Shown one piece after another: positions 9,195-18,560 of a stretch of 64,000 bases of DNA. Position numbers and translations under genes: made by a program. This stretch comes from Sphingobacterium sp. UBA2700. Its GTDB lineage: Bacteria; Bacteroidota; Bacteroidia; Sphingobacteriales; Sphingobacteriaceae. The notes below the pieces were generated by a model, which saw only the letters and a list, made by a program, of their open reading frames with translations, had not been told where the DNA came from and made no database searches. The DNA is taken from NCBI GenBank assembly GCA_002354335.1, contig DELI01000004.1:102195-166194 (forward strand), in the 5' to 3' direction. The stretch's first letter is position 1, and each line of letters starts with the position of its first letter.

Positions 9195-9638
9195 ATGAAA
9201 GAAATATTAGAAACTCAAGTGATAATCGATGCGCCAGCCGCAGCAGTATGGAAAGTGTTAAGCGATTTTGCAGCATATCCGCAATGGAGCCCCAGCGTTC
9301 GCCAATTTGAAGGAACTCCAGTTGTAGGGAAAAGGACGAAGGTTCTTCTGCAACAACCCGGAGGCACTTCCATCAAGATGAATCCTGTTTTCTTGAAAAT
9401 AGAGAAAGATAAAGAGTTGCGTTGGAGGGGTAAGTTGGGAATCAGCGGAATCTTTGATGGTGAACATTATTTTGTCCTACAAGTCATTTCCGCAGAGCAA
9501 ACTAAACTAATACAAGGCGAGATATTTTCGGGTATCCTTGTTCCATTCCTAAAGAAGATGATTCATGGAAATACATTAGCAGGCTTTGAGGCCTTCAATG
9601 CAGCTTTAAAGCAAAGAGTAGAGGAGCGGGGACTATAG
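9195..9638 (+). CDS. SRPBCC-family protein (polyketide-cyclase/START fold)
   Basis: A 147-aa protein with the typical SRPBCC opening (ETQVIIDAPAAAVWKVLSDFAAYPQWSPSV) and a helix-grip ending (LVPFLKKMIHGNTLAGFEAFNAALKQ). These proteins bind hydrophobic ligands in a deep pocket; the ligand is unknown. A -7 box TAACTTTG lies at 9183-9190, directly before the ATG at 9195, so the leader would be only a few nucleotides. The 3' end overlaps the converging tsaC gene by 6 nt. Confidence 0.8.
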   Translation: MKEILETQVIIDAPAAAVWKVLSDFAAYPQWSPSVRQFEGTPVVGKRTKVLLQQPGGTSIKMNPVFLKIEKDKELRWRGKLGISGIFDGEHYFVLQVISAEQTKLIQGEIFSGILVPFLKKMIHGNTLAGFEAFNAALKQRVEERGL

Positions 9639-10253
9639 ATATAAATCCAGATCTCCCTTTCCTTCCCTGATGACCTCAAATTCTCCAGAAGTCACATCAA
9701 CGACCGTTGAAGCTACGTTGTCACCGAATCCACCATCGATAACTAGATCAACTTTCTCCTGATACTTCTCGTAAATCAATTCGGGATCAGTAGAGTATTC
9801 GATGATTTCATCTTCATCGTGGATGGATGTCGTTACGATCGGATTGCCCAATGCTTTCACGATGTCCCTTACGATATTATTATCAGGGATACGAATACCC
9901 ACCGTCTTTTTCTTCGAGCTCAAAAGTTTTGGAACCTGCGAGCTGGCATTGAAAATAAAGGTAAATGGACCGGGAAGAGCTTTCTTCAATACACGGAATA
10001 CTGCTGTATCAAAAGGCTTCGTGTATTGCGAAATATCCGTTAGGTCATAACAAATGAATGAAAGGTTAGACTTATCAGGCTTCAAACCGCGGATAGCACA
10101 GACTCTTTCAATAGCTTTCTGATTCGTTATATCGCAGCCCATACCATAAACCGTATCCGTAGGATAGATGATTACTCCACCTTTGCGTAGAATTTCTACC
10201 GCCTGATCGATTGATTTGGGATTCGGGTTGTCGTTGTATATTTTTACTAGCAT
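9633..10253 (-). CDS. tsaC: L-threonylcarbamoyladenylate synthase (TsaC/YrdC/Sua5)
   Basis: Makes threonylcarbamoyl-AMP from threonine, bicarbonate and ATP, the first step of the t6A37 modification of ANN-reading tRNAs. The YrdC core is visible: GGVIIYPTDTVYGMGCD (residues about 23-39), KPDKSNLSFICYDL and SIHDEDEIIEYSTDP. The reading frame is open further up to a TTG at 10292, but that lies inside a terminator hairpin. The ATG at 10253, giving MLVKIYNDNPNP and 206 aa, is therefore preferred. Confidence 0.9.
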   Translation of the reverse strand: MLVKIYNDNPNPKSIDQAVEILRKGGVIIYPTDTVYGMGCDITNQKAIERVCAIRGLKPDKSNLSFICYDLTDISQYTKPFDTAVFRVLKKALPGPFTFIFNASSQVPKLLSSKKKTVGIRIPDNNIVRDIVKALGNPIVTTSIHDEDEIIEYSTDPELIYEKYQEKVDLVIDGGFGDNVASTVVDVTSGEFEVIREGKGDLDLYL

Positions 10254-10289
10254 AGCCTTGTCTAATCGTAATGTATTTTTTAGAATAAA

Positions 10290-10327
10290 CAAAAACCGTC
10301 AAAATTAGTTTTTTGACGGTTTTTGTG
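10290..10327. terminator. Bidirectional terminator between asnS and tsaC
   Basis: AAAAACCGTCAAAA (10291-10304) pairs with TTTTTTGACGGTTTTT around a TTAG loop. It terminates asnS on the minus strand and leaves tsaC to initiate afresh. Confidence 0.8.
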
Positions 10328-10344
10328 TTTATATTCCGTGCGGC

Positions 10345-11790
10345 TTAAAACTCCGCATTATTAGGTGTTCTTGGGAAAGGAATTACGTCACGTATGTTCG
10401 TCATTCCCGTTGTAAATAGTACTAAGCGTTCAAAGCCTACTCCAAAACCAGAGTGTGGTACTGAACCAAAGCGACGTGTATCTAAGAACCATTCCATTTC
10501 TTCTGTTGGAATACCAACTTCGCCCATTCTGGTGATCAGTTTTTCCAGGTTTTCCTCACGTTGTGATCCACCTACCATCTCTCCGATTCCTGGGAACAAG
10601 ATATCCATCGCGCGAACGGTATTTCTACCTTCCGCATCTACCGGATTCTGTTTCATATAGAAAGACTTAATTTCTCTAGGATAGTCCGTAAGAATTACCG
10701 GCTTCTTAAAGTGTTTCTCCACCAAATAACGCTCATGCTCAGACTGTAGGTCTGCTCCCCATCCTTCAATTAAGTATTTAAATTGTTTCTTTTGGTTAGG
10801 CTTGCTCTTTTGCAAGATCTCTACCGCTTCTGTATAAGTTACACGTTCGAAATCATTGTCGATGACAAAGTTTAACTTCTCGACTAAGTTTAATTCAGAA
10901 CGTTCCGCTTGAGGTTTTGATTTCTCTTCTTCCAATAAACGGTTCTTCAAGAATTCAATCTCCTCAGGACAAGTGTCAAGGGCATAACGGATTACATATT
11001 TCAATAAGTCTTCCGCTAAATCCATATTATCTTCCAACTCGTAGAATGCCATCTCCGGCTCAATCATCCAGAACTCCGCTAAGTGGCGCGTCGTATTCGA
11101 ATTCTCAGCACGGAACGTAGGACCGAAGGTGTAGATATTACCGAAGGCCATAGCCGCCAATTCTCCCTCTAACTGGCCAGATACGGTTAAGTTCGTTGCT
11201 TTTCCAAAGAAATCTTCTTTAAAATCTATTGCACCAGATTCTGTGCGCGGAGGATTGTTTAAGTCTAGCGTAGTCACTTGGAACATTTCACCAGCACCTT
11301 CTGCATCCGAACCTGTAATAATAGGCGTATGCATATAAACGAAATCTCTTTCGTTGAAGAATTTGTGCACAGCGAATGCTAAGGCATTACGAACTTTAAA
11401 AACTGCGTTGAATGTTCCTGTGCGGAAGCGCAAGTGCGCAATCTCACGTAAGAACTCCAGGCTGTGTTTTTTAGGTTGCAAAGGATATTTCTCTGGATCA
11501 GAATCGCCAATAATAGAAACTTCCGTAGCCTTTACCTCTACGCGCTGTCCTTTTCCTTGCGACTCCACTAAAATCCCTTTCACACGTACCGCTGCACCTG
11601 TAGTAATACGTTTTAAAATCTCATCTGCTGTATTTTCAAAGTCAACAACAGCTTGTATATTATTGATGGTCGAACCATCGTTGATAGCAATAAATTGATT
11701 GTTACGGAAAGTACGAACCCAACCTTTTACGATTACTTCTTTTCCGAATTCCTCCGATTTTAATAAGTCTTTAATTCTAGTATGTTCCAT
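10345..11790 (-). CDS. asnS: Asparaginyl-tRNA synthetase
   Basis: Class IIb aminoacyl-tRNA synthetase charging tRNA-Asn. The N-terminal OB-fold anticodon-binding domain (about residues 10-110, with [20 protein letters not shown]) is followed by the class II catalytic core. Motif 2 is visible ([24 protein letters not shown]), as is motif 3 ([12 protein letters not shown]) near the C-terminus. Start: ATG at 11790 ([10 protein letters not shown], 481 aa); an in-frame TTG lies three codons upstream. It is downstream of hemB on the same strand with a 70-nt gap and ends at a strong terminator. Confidence 0.95.
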   Translation of the reverse strand: MEHTRIKDLLKSEEFGKEVIVKGWVRTFRNNQFIAINDGSTINNIQAVVDFENTADEILKRITTGAAVRVKGILVESQGKGQRVEVKATEVSIIGDSDPEKYPLQPKKHSLEFLREIAHLRFRTGTFNAVFKVRNALAFAVHKFFNERDFVYMHTPIITGSDAEGAGEMFQVTTLDLNNPPRTESGAIDFKEDFFGKATNLTVSGQLEGELAAMAFGNIYTFGPTFRAENSNTTRHLAEFWMIEPEMAFYELEDNMDLAEDLLKYVIRYALDTCPEEIEFLKNRLLEEEKSKPQAERSELNLVEKLNFVIDNDFERVTYTEAVEILQKSKPNQKKQFKYLIEGWGADLQSEHERYLVEKHFKKPVILTDYPREIKSFYMKQNPVDAEGRNTVRAMDILFPGIGEMVGGSQREENLEKLITRMGEVGIPTEEMEWFLDTRRFGSVPHSGFGVGFERLVLFTTGMTNIRDVIPFPRTPNNAEF

Positions 11791-11860
11791 TGTATTCAAA
11801 AGAATGATAGTAGGCTAATTTGTAAGCCCTACAAAAATAGCCATTTAATTGATTTATCAG

Positions 11861-12832
11861 CTATTTCACCCAGCCTTTTTCGATCACTTCCTTCGCATGA
11901 TAGGTTAGGATCGACGTTGCTCCGGCGCGCTTAAAGCTCAATAGCGTTTCTAAAATAACCTGCTCACTTAGCCAGCCATTAGCGATAGCAGCCTTTAGCA
12001 TGGCATATTCACCAGAAACGTTATATGCAGCAATTGGCAAATCAAAGTTATCGTGAAGTAGTTTGATGACATCCAAATAGGGAAGACCAGGTTTTACCAT
12101 TAAGAAGTCTGCGCCCTCTTCCATATCCAATTGCGCCTCAATGAGTGCCTCGCGGCTATTTGCCGGATTCATTTGATAAGTTTTCTTGTCGCCTTTTTTT
12201 GGAGCCGACCCTAAGGCATCGCGGAATGGACCATAATATGCCGATGCATACTTCGCTGTGTAAGACATCAGCGATACATTCGTGAAACCATTTGTATCTA
12301 ACACATCGCGTAAATAGCCAATACGGCCATCCATCATGTCTGAAGGGGCGATAATATCAGCACCCGACTCTGCATGTGCCAGTGCCATCTTTCCTAATAC
12401 GGCTAAGGTTTCATCATTTAAGATTTCACCATTCTCCACGATTCCGTCGTGCCCATCGGAGCTGTATGGATCCATCGCCACGTCAGTAACGACACAAGCC
12501 TCCGGAAAGCGCTGTTTTACAGCCTCAATAGCGCGTAAATACAATGTTCCCTTGCGGTAACTCTCCGTTGCGTATTTGTCTTTTAAAGACTCTTCAACGG
12601 CAGGGAATAGGTCGAATGCCTTCAACCCGATATTCATACAGCTTTCAACCTCACGCAGAAGGTTGTCGACAGAATAACGGTAAATACCAGGCATGGAGGA
12701 TACTTCAACCTTTTGGTTTTCTCCATCTACAATAAACAAGGGGAAAATCAAGTTGGCAGCAAACAAATGATTCTCTTGGATCATATCTCTTACAACTGCT
12801 GATTTTCTGTTTCTTCTAGGACGGTGTATCAT
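11861..12832 (-). CDS. hemB: Delta-aminolevulinic acid dehydratase (porphobilinogen synthase)
   Basis: Condenses two 5-aminolevulinate molecules to porphobilinogen. At 323 aa it is family length. The Schiff-base lysine regions are visible (SYTAKYASAYYGPFRDA about residue 195, and MVKPGLPYLDV about 245). The metal/allosteric segment TDVAMDPYSSDGHDG (about 116-130) has Asp in place of the cysteines of zinc-type enzymes, suggesting a magnesium-type enzyme. It lies 47 nt downstream of hemCD, with a perfect GC-rich palindrome in the gap that may tune read-through. Confidence 0.95.
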   Translation of the reverse strand: MIHRPRRNRKSAVVRDMIQENHLFAANLIFPLFIVDGENQKVEVSSMPGIYRYSVDNLLREVESCMNIGLKAFDLFPAVEESLKDKYATESYRKGTLYLRAIEAVKQRFPEACVVTDVAMDPYSSDGHDGIVENGEILNDETLAVLGKMALAHAESGADIIAPSDMMDGRIGYLRDVLDTNGFTNVSLMSYTAKYASAYYGPFRDALGSAPKKGDKKTYQMNPANSREALIEAQLDMEEGADFLMVKPGLPYLDVIKLLHDNFDLPIAAYNVSGEYAMLKAAIANGWLSEQVILETLLSFKRAGATSILTYHAKEVIEKGWVK

Positions 12833-12850
12833 GATAATTATTTAAAATGA

Positions 12851-12868
12851 AAGGGGGCATGCCCCCTT
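12851..12868. terminator. GC-rich palindrome between hemCD and hemB
   Basis: AAGGGGGCATGCCCCCTT is a perfect 18-bp palindrome in the 47-nt gap between hemCD and hemB. On the minus strand it is followed by TTTCATTTT, so it may act as a partial terminator or a processing site setting the hemB to hemCD ratio. The loop is very small. Confidence 0.5.
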
Positions 12869-12879
12869 ATATATTGTTT

Positions 12880-14466
12880 TTAATAGTCTAATCCAAATAT
12901 AGCTTCTGCTAATCCAATTTCATCTGGGGAATATGGTAGGGTATAAGGCAATCCCATTTCGCTGATTACTTTCGCGGTACTGTTTCCGATACAGATGATT
13001 TTCTGTCCCGGATCGACTAAGTTTTCACGGAAATAAGCCTCCACATTGCTAGGACTTGTGAAGATCAATACATCGGCATTGCTCTTGTCTACCTCTTCCT
13101 CGATTACCGTTTCATAGATTGGCATATCGATAATCTTCGTATTTTCAGTCAATGCCTTGCGGATCGTCTGCAAAGAGCCTTCCGCACGTGGGAATAATAC
13201 TGTCTGCCCGTCTACCAATTTCGCAAACTCCGAACCTATACCTTCCGTGTTGATGCCAAGGTGGTCGCCGGTGAAATCAGCTTTTCTGTTGAATTTGCGT
13301 AAGGTCTCCTCAGATCCTCTTCCTAATACTGCAATTTTTGTCTTTTTCAAAATTAGAGGCTCTAATTTGAAGAAGTGCTCAATGGCATTTCTACTGTTGA
13401 AGAAAATCCAGTCTGCGCGTTTCAGGATAAATGAATCCAGCTTATTGATGGTTGGGAAAATACGAATCAACGAACGGTCGTCGACCGCAATATTATGTTT
13501 CTTTAACGAACGCGCTAAATAAGAATTCTCATCCAAATCGCGTGTGATAAAGATTGATGAAGGCAATTTTCTATCCTTGTTGTATTTCGAGAAGATCTTC
13601 TCGGCCATGCCTTCCGAAGTTTCCGCTTCTAAGAATACGCGATCCGGGAAGTCCTCGTTATCATCCGCAATGGAAGTCCATGATTGGAATTTCCCATCTA
13701 CCTTACGGCAGTAGCTTCCTAGTGGCGCATGGCATCCGGCATCAAACAGGTTCAATACCTTACGTTCAACAGCGATTGTTTCGGCAACATCCGCATCATT
13801 AATTCCTTGAAGGACATCGAAAAGCTCCTTATCGTTTTCACGGATCTGAATAGCCAGTACCCCTTGTGCTGGCGCTGGGACTAACATAATTGGAGACAAC
13901 TCCTCGATATGAAAATCAGAAAGATCCATATTGATACGGCTAACGCCAGCCTTTGCTAACATAATCGCATCATATTTCTCATCTCTTAATTTCTGAACGC
14001 GTGTTTGTAAGTTACCACGTAAATCGTCGAATTCTAGGTCCGGACGAATAGAAAGCAACTGTGCTTTACGACGATTAGAAGAGGTTCCGATGGTCGCCGC
14101 ATGCTTTACCGAAAGACGTTTGCTGATATCCACACAGTCTTTATGAATAATCAATACTTCCGAAGGATCCTCACGGTCTGATACCGCTGCGATAATCAAT
14201 CCTGGAGGATTTACAGTAGGAAGATCTTTATGTGAATGCACGGCTAAATCAATTTGTCCGGATAGCAATTCTTCTTCCAATTCTTTCGTAAAGAATCCCT
14301 TTCCTTCCAGCTTATCCAAACGTAAATGTTGGATGATATCGCCTTGCGTTTTAATAATTTTTAGTTCGGCTTCAACACCAATCTCTGCTAATCGATCCTT
14401 TACAAAGTTAGCTTGCCATAATGCCAATTCACTGCCTCGAGTACCGATGGTAAGTTTTCTATTCAC
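12880..14466 (-). CDS. hemC: Fused hydroxymethylbilane synthase/uroporphyrinogen-III synthase (HemC-HemD)
   Basis: Two consecutive heme-pathway enzymes in one chain. The HemC part (about residues 1-300) polymerises four porphobilinogens: TIGTRGSELALWQ, the HSHKDLPT segment, and the dipyrromethane-cofactor cysteine in DAGCHAPLG (about 245). The HemD part (about 310-528) closes the linear bilane to uroporphyrinogen III; it is recognised by position, SSIFITRDLDENS, WIFFNSRNAIEHFF and the IFTSPSNVEAYF segment. There is no N-terminal ATG. GTG at 14466 is chosen, with TTG at 14472 as the alternative. A -7 box TAACTTTG lies on the minus strand at 14499-14506. Confidence 0.9.
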   Translation of the reverse strand: MNRKLTIGTRGSELALWQANFVKDRLAEIGVEAELKIIKTQGDIIQHLRLDKLEGKGFFTKELEEELLSGQIDLAVHSHKDLPTVNPPGLIIAAVSDREDPSEVLIIHKDCVDISKRLSVKHAATIGTSSNRRKAQLLSIRPDLEFDDLRGNLQTRVQKLRDEKYDAIMLAKAGVSRINMDLSDFHIEELSPIMLVPAPAQGVLAIQIRENDKELFDVLQGINDADVAETIAVERKVLNLFDAGCHAPLGSYCRKVDGKFQSWTSIADDNEDFPDRVFLEAETSEGMAEKIFSKYNKDRKLPSSIFITRDLDENSYLARSLKKHNIAVDDRSLIRIFPTINKLDSFILKRADWIFFNSRNAIEHFFKLEPLILKKTKIAVLGRGSEETLRKFNRKADFTGDHLGINTEGIGSEFAKLVDGQTVLFPRAEGSLQTIRKALTENTKIIDMPIYETVIEEEVDKSNADVLIFTSPSNVEAYFRENLVDPGQKIICIGNSTAKVISEMGLPYTLPYSPDEIGLAEAIFGLDY

Positions 14467-14573
14467 GTTCAAAGATTTACAAATGAATGATTCGGTTGCA
14501 AAGTTAAGGAAATAGGGAATTAGTTCCGCCCTTTTAATGTCAGAATACCGAATAATTTATGAAAATTTTAAGA

Positions 14574-15815
14574 CTAATTGCTCTCTGATTCTGCAGATTT
14601 CACTAGGATCTCTTTCGCCATTACCATAGGTACTTTGATGTATTTTTTCTCCATGTAATTAATGACTTTATTCAGAATTTCACGAGCTTGAGGGTCAAGT
14701 TGTTCTACCTCATTTGCAAACACTTCCGTCATCGCCATCGAACGAATTTCCTTAATCTTTTCAGGAACTTGTTTCATAGCTACTTCAACGCGACGTTGCT
14801 TCAAGATAGGTAAGAACTCCTTAATATTCTGTGCGATAATCTCCTCGGCATTCTCCAACTCATCATATCGCTCTTGGATATTCTTCTCCGCAATTTGTTG
14901 TAAACTGCTGACTTCGATATAGTGAATAGGATATTTAGCAATAACTGCCGCATCGATATCGTTAGGAACCGCTAAATCTACAATGACTTTTCTATCATCC
15001 TCGCCATTCAGCAAAGAAGCGTAAAGTTCTTCGTTAATAATTGCTTCAGGCGCACCTGTACAAGTAATCATAACGTCGAAACCTTTTTTATAATTCTTCA
15101 GCTCGCTCAATGGATAAGCCTGTCCCTGCAATTCCTTAGCTAAAGGCTCTGCGTTGGCAACGGTTCTATTGAAGATGGTAAAGTTACTGTATTTATGTTT
15201 TCTAAGGTATTTCGCTAAATTTTGATTGGTCTCACCAGAACCGATAACCAGAATTCTTGGGTTTTCTGATAATTTAACCTCACGAAGTTTGCGGTATGCT
15301 AGAGAAACTACCGAAATTGGGTTACGCGAGATATTGGTGTAAGTATAAACTTCTTTCGCTGTCTTCACTAAGCGATCCATCATTAAACGAAGGAAGTCGC
15401 CGGTGAAGCCTGCAGCTCTGCAACGGTCGTAAGCACGACGAATCTGCGCTAAGATTTCTTTCTCCCCAACGACCAAGCTCTCTAAAGAACATGATGTGCG
15501 GAACAAATGGTTCAAAGCATCTAAACCTTCATATCTGTCGACTTGACCTAAGTAGCATTGCATACGTTCAGCAGGAACGCAGAAGTTCATTTTGTCTAGA
15601 AACTGTACTACAAAATCATCGTTCAATTCATGCGCACCATAGAACACAAACTCTACGCGGTTACAAGTACCGATGTAGAATATTTCCGAGATGTCTAAAC
15701 TGTTTTTAAGGTTAATAAGGCGGCTATCCAACTCCTCATTGCATATAACCAAATTCCCCAAATCTTTTAAATCGACATGTTTATGGGTAAACGCTATAAC
15801 TTTTAAATTCTTCAA
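14574..15815 (-). CDS. hemA: Glutamyl-tRNA reductase
   Basis: First committed step of C5-pathway heme synthesis: NADPH reduction of glutamyl-tRNA-Glu to glutamate-1-semialdehyde. The catalytic cysteine lies in IGTCNRVEFVF (about residues 47-57). The family signature FRTSCSLESLVVGEKEILAQIRRAYD (about 98-123) and the NADPH-binding GSGETNQNLAKYL (about 190) are present. The start is TTG (MKNLKVIAFTH) with no nearby ATG. Its promoter is visible about 30 nt upstream, and hemCD follows 107 nt downstream on the same strand. Confidence 0.9.
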   Translation of the reverse strand: MKNLKVIAFTHKHVDLKDLGNLVICNEELDSRLINLKNSLDISEIFYIGTCNRVEFVFYGAHELNDDFVVQFLDKMNFCVPAERMQCYLGQVDRYEGLDALNHLFRTSCSLESLVVGEKEILAQIRRAYDRCRAAGFTGDFLRLMMDRLVKTAKEVYTYTNISRNPISVVSLAYRKLREVKLSENPRILVIGSGETNQNLAKYLRKHKYSNFTIFNRTVANAEPLAKELQGQAYPLSELKNYKKGFDVMITCTGAPEAIINEELYASLLNGEDDRKVIVDLAVPNDIDAAVIAKYPIHYIEVSSLQQIAEKNIQERYDELENAEEIIAQNIKEFLPILKQRRVEVAMKQVPEKIKEIRSMAMTEVFANEVEQLDPQAREILNKVINYMEKKYIKVPMVMAKEILVKSAESESN

Positions 15816-15846
15816 AGCCTAATATTTCGCCAATAATTTTGTTATG

Positions 15847-15881
15847 CAAATGTAGATTAAAACAACATGCTAAATGTCAAA
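15847..15881 (-). promoter_or_regulatory. Predicted hemA promoter
   Basis: On the minus strand TTTG (15881-15878), a 23-nt spacer and TACATTTG (15854-15847) match the Bacteroidota TTG/N17-23/TAnnTTTG promoter. Transcription would start roughly 30 nt before the hemA TTG. The remainder of the 15816-16146 gap is A+T-rich with no further structure that I see. Confidence 0.6.
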
Positions 15882-16146
15882 AATCTGTCAATACAGTGAA
15901 TTTAGAACGATTATAAATAGTGTTAAGGAAATGTTAAAATGCTGAAATAAAGCCTATTCTGAATAGTTTTCCTGAAAAATGTGATTACAATCATAAACAC
16001 GAAAGACAATAAATGACGAACAACACAGTTTTAAACTAAGGATTTGCAACGATTATAGCAGCTAAACCCCTAAAAACAGTACGTATTCGCATAGATTTTT
16101 CATAGCAAATAGGCATTAAATGCTCATATTTGTTTAAAATTAGCTT

Positions 16147-16536
16147 ATGAAAGTTCTATTGAAACCCCTCGCGCTATTAGGATTCGTCGTTGTTTTCCTA
16201 TCCTCTATATTTTGTCCATTTTTAAACATTCCGCTAAAGAAAGATTGGAATCTCTATCAGGTCGACACGGCTTTGTTTTTAATTACCATGGGCATCCTCG
16301 GATTAAATGTGCTGCTATTCTTTATGCGAAAATTAAAAGCTTTCCAGATTTCGAGTATCGCATTGCTGGCCTGGCTCGCATTGGCGCTCGCAGCGGTGTA
16401 CTTCCAAATTAACAACTACTTCGGGATGAAACTCATCGACGGCCTAATCTCTAAAGCTGTGACCCTAAGCTGGGGATGGATAGTGATCTTCGTAGGGGCA
16501 GTACTGATTTTGCTTAGTGTAAGAACGAAGGATTAG
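16147..16536 (+). CDS. Small four-helix membrane protein, unknown
   Basis: Not recognised. The 129-aa product has four hydrophobic segments (about residues 7-28, 40-60, 66-86 and 103-125), with short charged loops such as MRKLK and RTKD. No catalytic motif is seen. It is isolated between divergent hemA and the converging MscS gene. Its TAG stop is the first triplet of a TAG-rich repeat, and an intrinsic terminator follows. Confidence 0.6.
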   Translation: MKVLLKPLALLGFVVVFLSSIFCPFLNIPLKKDWNLYQVDTALFLITMGILGLNVLLFFMRKLKAFQISSIALLAWLALALAAVYFQINNYFGMKLIDGLISKAVTLSWGWIVIFVGAVLILLSVRTKD

Positions 16537-16572
16537 TTTAGACATGAGATATTAGACATCAGATATTAGAGC
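16534..16572. repeat. TAG-rich direct repeat at the 3' end of the 16147 gene
   Basis: Units like AGATATTAGACATC recur here, and a related but diverged stretch is at about 51985-52030. The first TAG is the stop codon of the upstream gene. Confidence 0.5.
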
Positions 16573-16574
16573 AT

Positions 16575-16598
16575 GGCACCGCATAGGCGCCTTTTTTA
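16575..16598 (+). terminator. Intrinsic terminator downstream of the 16147 gene
   Basis: GGCACC (16575-16580) pairs, with one mismatch, with GGCGCC (16586-16591) and is followed by TTTTTT. Confidence 0.55.
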
Positions 16599-16662
16599 TT
16601 GGCGATTATTTCTTTGAGTCAATCAAGGAAGGGTTAAAAGATAGACAGGATGTGGCGTCATA

Positions 16663-16696
16663 GGTCTTTATACTAAGTACTAACTACTAACTACTA
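16663..16696 (-). repeat. 34-bp TAG-rich repeat, copy overlapping the MscS stop codon
   Basis: Read on the minus strand it starts TAGTAGTTAGTAGTTAG and ends GACC. It is nearly identical to copies at 28952-28985 (inverted partner 29031-29064) and 51756-51789. Its first TAG is the MscS gene's stop codon. Confidence 0.8.
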
Positions 16697-18469
16697 TTTC
16701 CGATTCATAACATGATAGCTTGGGGATAATAGCTCGATCTGTTCGCGATGGAAGACTTCCTGAATATTTTCTAATAGGTTGCTGTAGATGACAGCCTGCT
16801 TACTTGGTTGTTTGGTGTATGCATTGATGGTATAAGAAATATTATTGTCATTTAGGTTTGTTTGCAAAACAAAGGGTTCCGGTTGCTGTTCAATGTGGAT
16901 GGTCATAGATGCGGCTTCTATCAATAGGCTATATACTTTTTGCCAAGGCACATCGTAGCCGATGGTAACACTATAGTGGACAATCAATCCTGGGTTTTCT
17001 TTTTTCGCTTGATTTGAATAATTGACGGTTGTGCTGGAAAGTACCATGGAGTTAGGTACCGTAATTTCCTCATTCTTGATGGTCTTGATACGGGTTACGA
17101 GCATGGACTTCTCTAAAACATCCCCAACCGCTTCTCCGATCTTCACCCGATCGCCGATCTGAAAGGGACGCATATAAGTGATGACCAAGCCGGCTACGAC
17201 ATTGGCGATGGCGTTGGATGATCCTAGGGAAACGAGTATACCGATGAATACGGTAACCCCTTGAAATGCTGGTGAGCTTGAACCGGGCAAATAAGGGAAG
17301 ATCAGTACCAACATAAATGCATAAAGCACGAAACGCAGGATATTGAATGTTGGTAAGGCCCAATCCGAATGGAAACCATTTAAATGTATATTTCCTCGCT
17401 GCAATTCATGAAAAACATAGCGCGTGAATTTTACCAAATACTTAAAGATAAAGAATATCACCGCTACCCGGAACAGGTTTGGAAGGTAATCAATGACCGA
17501 GAGCAGAACGACTTTTAATGGGTTCAGAATCCAGCCTAATAGCATATCCGTCCAAGACTCTGTCTCTGGAAATATGCTGAAGAGTAATGGTAGCGTGAGG
17601 TAAATACTGAGTAATAAAATGATGACGTGCAGTATTGAATTTACGCGCAACAGGGCCTGTTCTATATGCTCGGCTTTTATAATTTTTAGTTTCCGCATTC
17701 TGCGAGCAGACAGCAGACGTTCTTTACCCATGCTTATCTTACTTGCCAAAAATCTAAAGAAGCGATTGATCAAAAGGACCATACCGATCATCAGCAGAAG
17801 AACAAGCGTCGCAAGGCCGATACGCTTGGCAAGATTGAGAAAGCTGTGTGCTTCGCGCTGTTTGATTACGCTTTCTTTTATCTTACTGATATAAGATTCA
17901 GCGAGTTCATTGCTGCTTTTATTTACCCAAAGGGCATCCAAGAGGCCGACGCTAATAATGATGTTTTGTCCATTATAAACAATATCATAGCTCTCTTCGT
18001 TCTCCAAAACGGTTAATAATTCGGGGTCGAAATTGGGCGCGTCGAATAGCTGATAAATCTTCTGCGATATAGCGGCTGCACGATCTTTCGCGTCGAAAGA
18101 GCCTATTCTGGTATATATTGAAAATAAAGTGTCTTGATACAGCATGACCGGATAGCCAGGCGTGGTGCTCTTCAATTTATTAATTTTTGACAAGAGCGAT
18201 GCTCGCTTTAAGGAGTCCGACTTTCTGGCTCGGCTGTCCATCGTCGGTTCCTCCTTAGCTAATGCTGCTTGCGCACGAATGTCTGCAATGGCTTTTAATA
18301 GCTCTGCCTGTGCTGTCGAGTCGCGATCCGATTGTATTTTCGCTTCCTTCAATAGCAGGTCTTCACTGCTCGTATTTAAAGCGATAGAATCCGCAGACTG
18401 CGCAAGCGTAGCAAACGAGAAGAGGATTATTTGTAAGACACAAAAAGAGATAAAGGTTAATATTCGCAT
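16694..18469 (-). CDS. MscS-family mechanosensitive ion channel
   Basis: A 591-aa channel protein. A signal peptide (about residues 1-23, ending LAQS) precedes an extracytoplasmic helical domain (about 25-210), several transmembrane helices (about 215-430), and the MscS pore helix and beta domain (AIANVVAGLVITYMRPFQIGDRVKIGEAVGDVLEKSMLVTRI, about 425-465; ITVPNSMVLSSTTVNYS). It resembles the larger MscS-like channels with extra N-terminal domains, which open under membrane tension. Its TAG stop is supplied by a dispersed repeat. Confidence 0.9.
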   Translation of the reverse strand: MRILTFISFCVLQIILFSFATLAQSADSIALNTSSEDLLLKEAKIQSDRDSTAQAELLKAIADIRAQAALAKEEPTMDSRARKSDSLKRASLLSKINKLKSTTPGYPVMLYQDTLFSIYTRIGSFDAKDRAAAISQKIYQLFDAPNFDPELLTVLENEESYDIVYNGQNIIISVGLLDALWVNKSSNELAESYISKIKESVIKQREAHSFLNLAKRIGLATLVLLLMIGMVLLINRFFRFLASKISMGKERLLSARRMRKLKIIKAEHIEQALLRVNSILHVIILLLSIYLTLPLLFSIFPETESWTDMLLGWILNPLKVVLLSVIDYLPNLFRVAVIFFIFKYLVKFTRYVFHELQRGNIHLNGFHSDWALPTFNILRFVLYAFMLVLIFPYLPGSSSPAFQGVTVFIGILVSLGSSNAIANVVAGLVITYMRPFQIGDRVKIGEAVGDVLEKSMLVTRIKTIKNEEITVPNSMVLSSTTVNYSNQAKKENPGLIVHYSVTIGYDVPWQKVYSLLIEAASMTIHIEQQPEPFVLQTNLNDNNISYTINAYTKQPSKQAVIYSNLLENIQEVFHREQIELLSPSYHVMNRK

Positions 18470-18560
18470 TGTTTTGGCAATAATGAACTGCTAAAATAAT
18501 GAAAAATATTTCCTATAACGAGTTTTAAAGAAATAATAAGAAAATTATCGCTATTCTATG

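Noticed and set aside
10254..10292. TTG-initiated N-terminal extension of tsaC
   Set aside because: It overlaps the terminator hairpin at 10290-10327, and the extension is not part of the YrdC fold.
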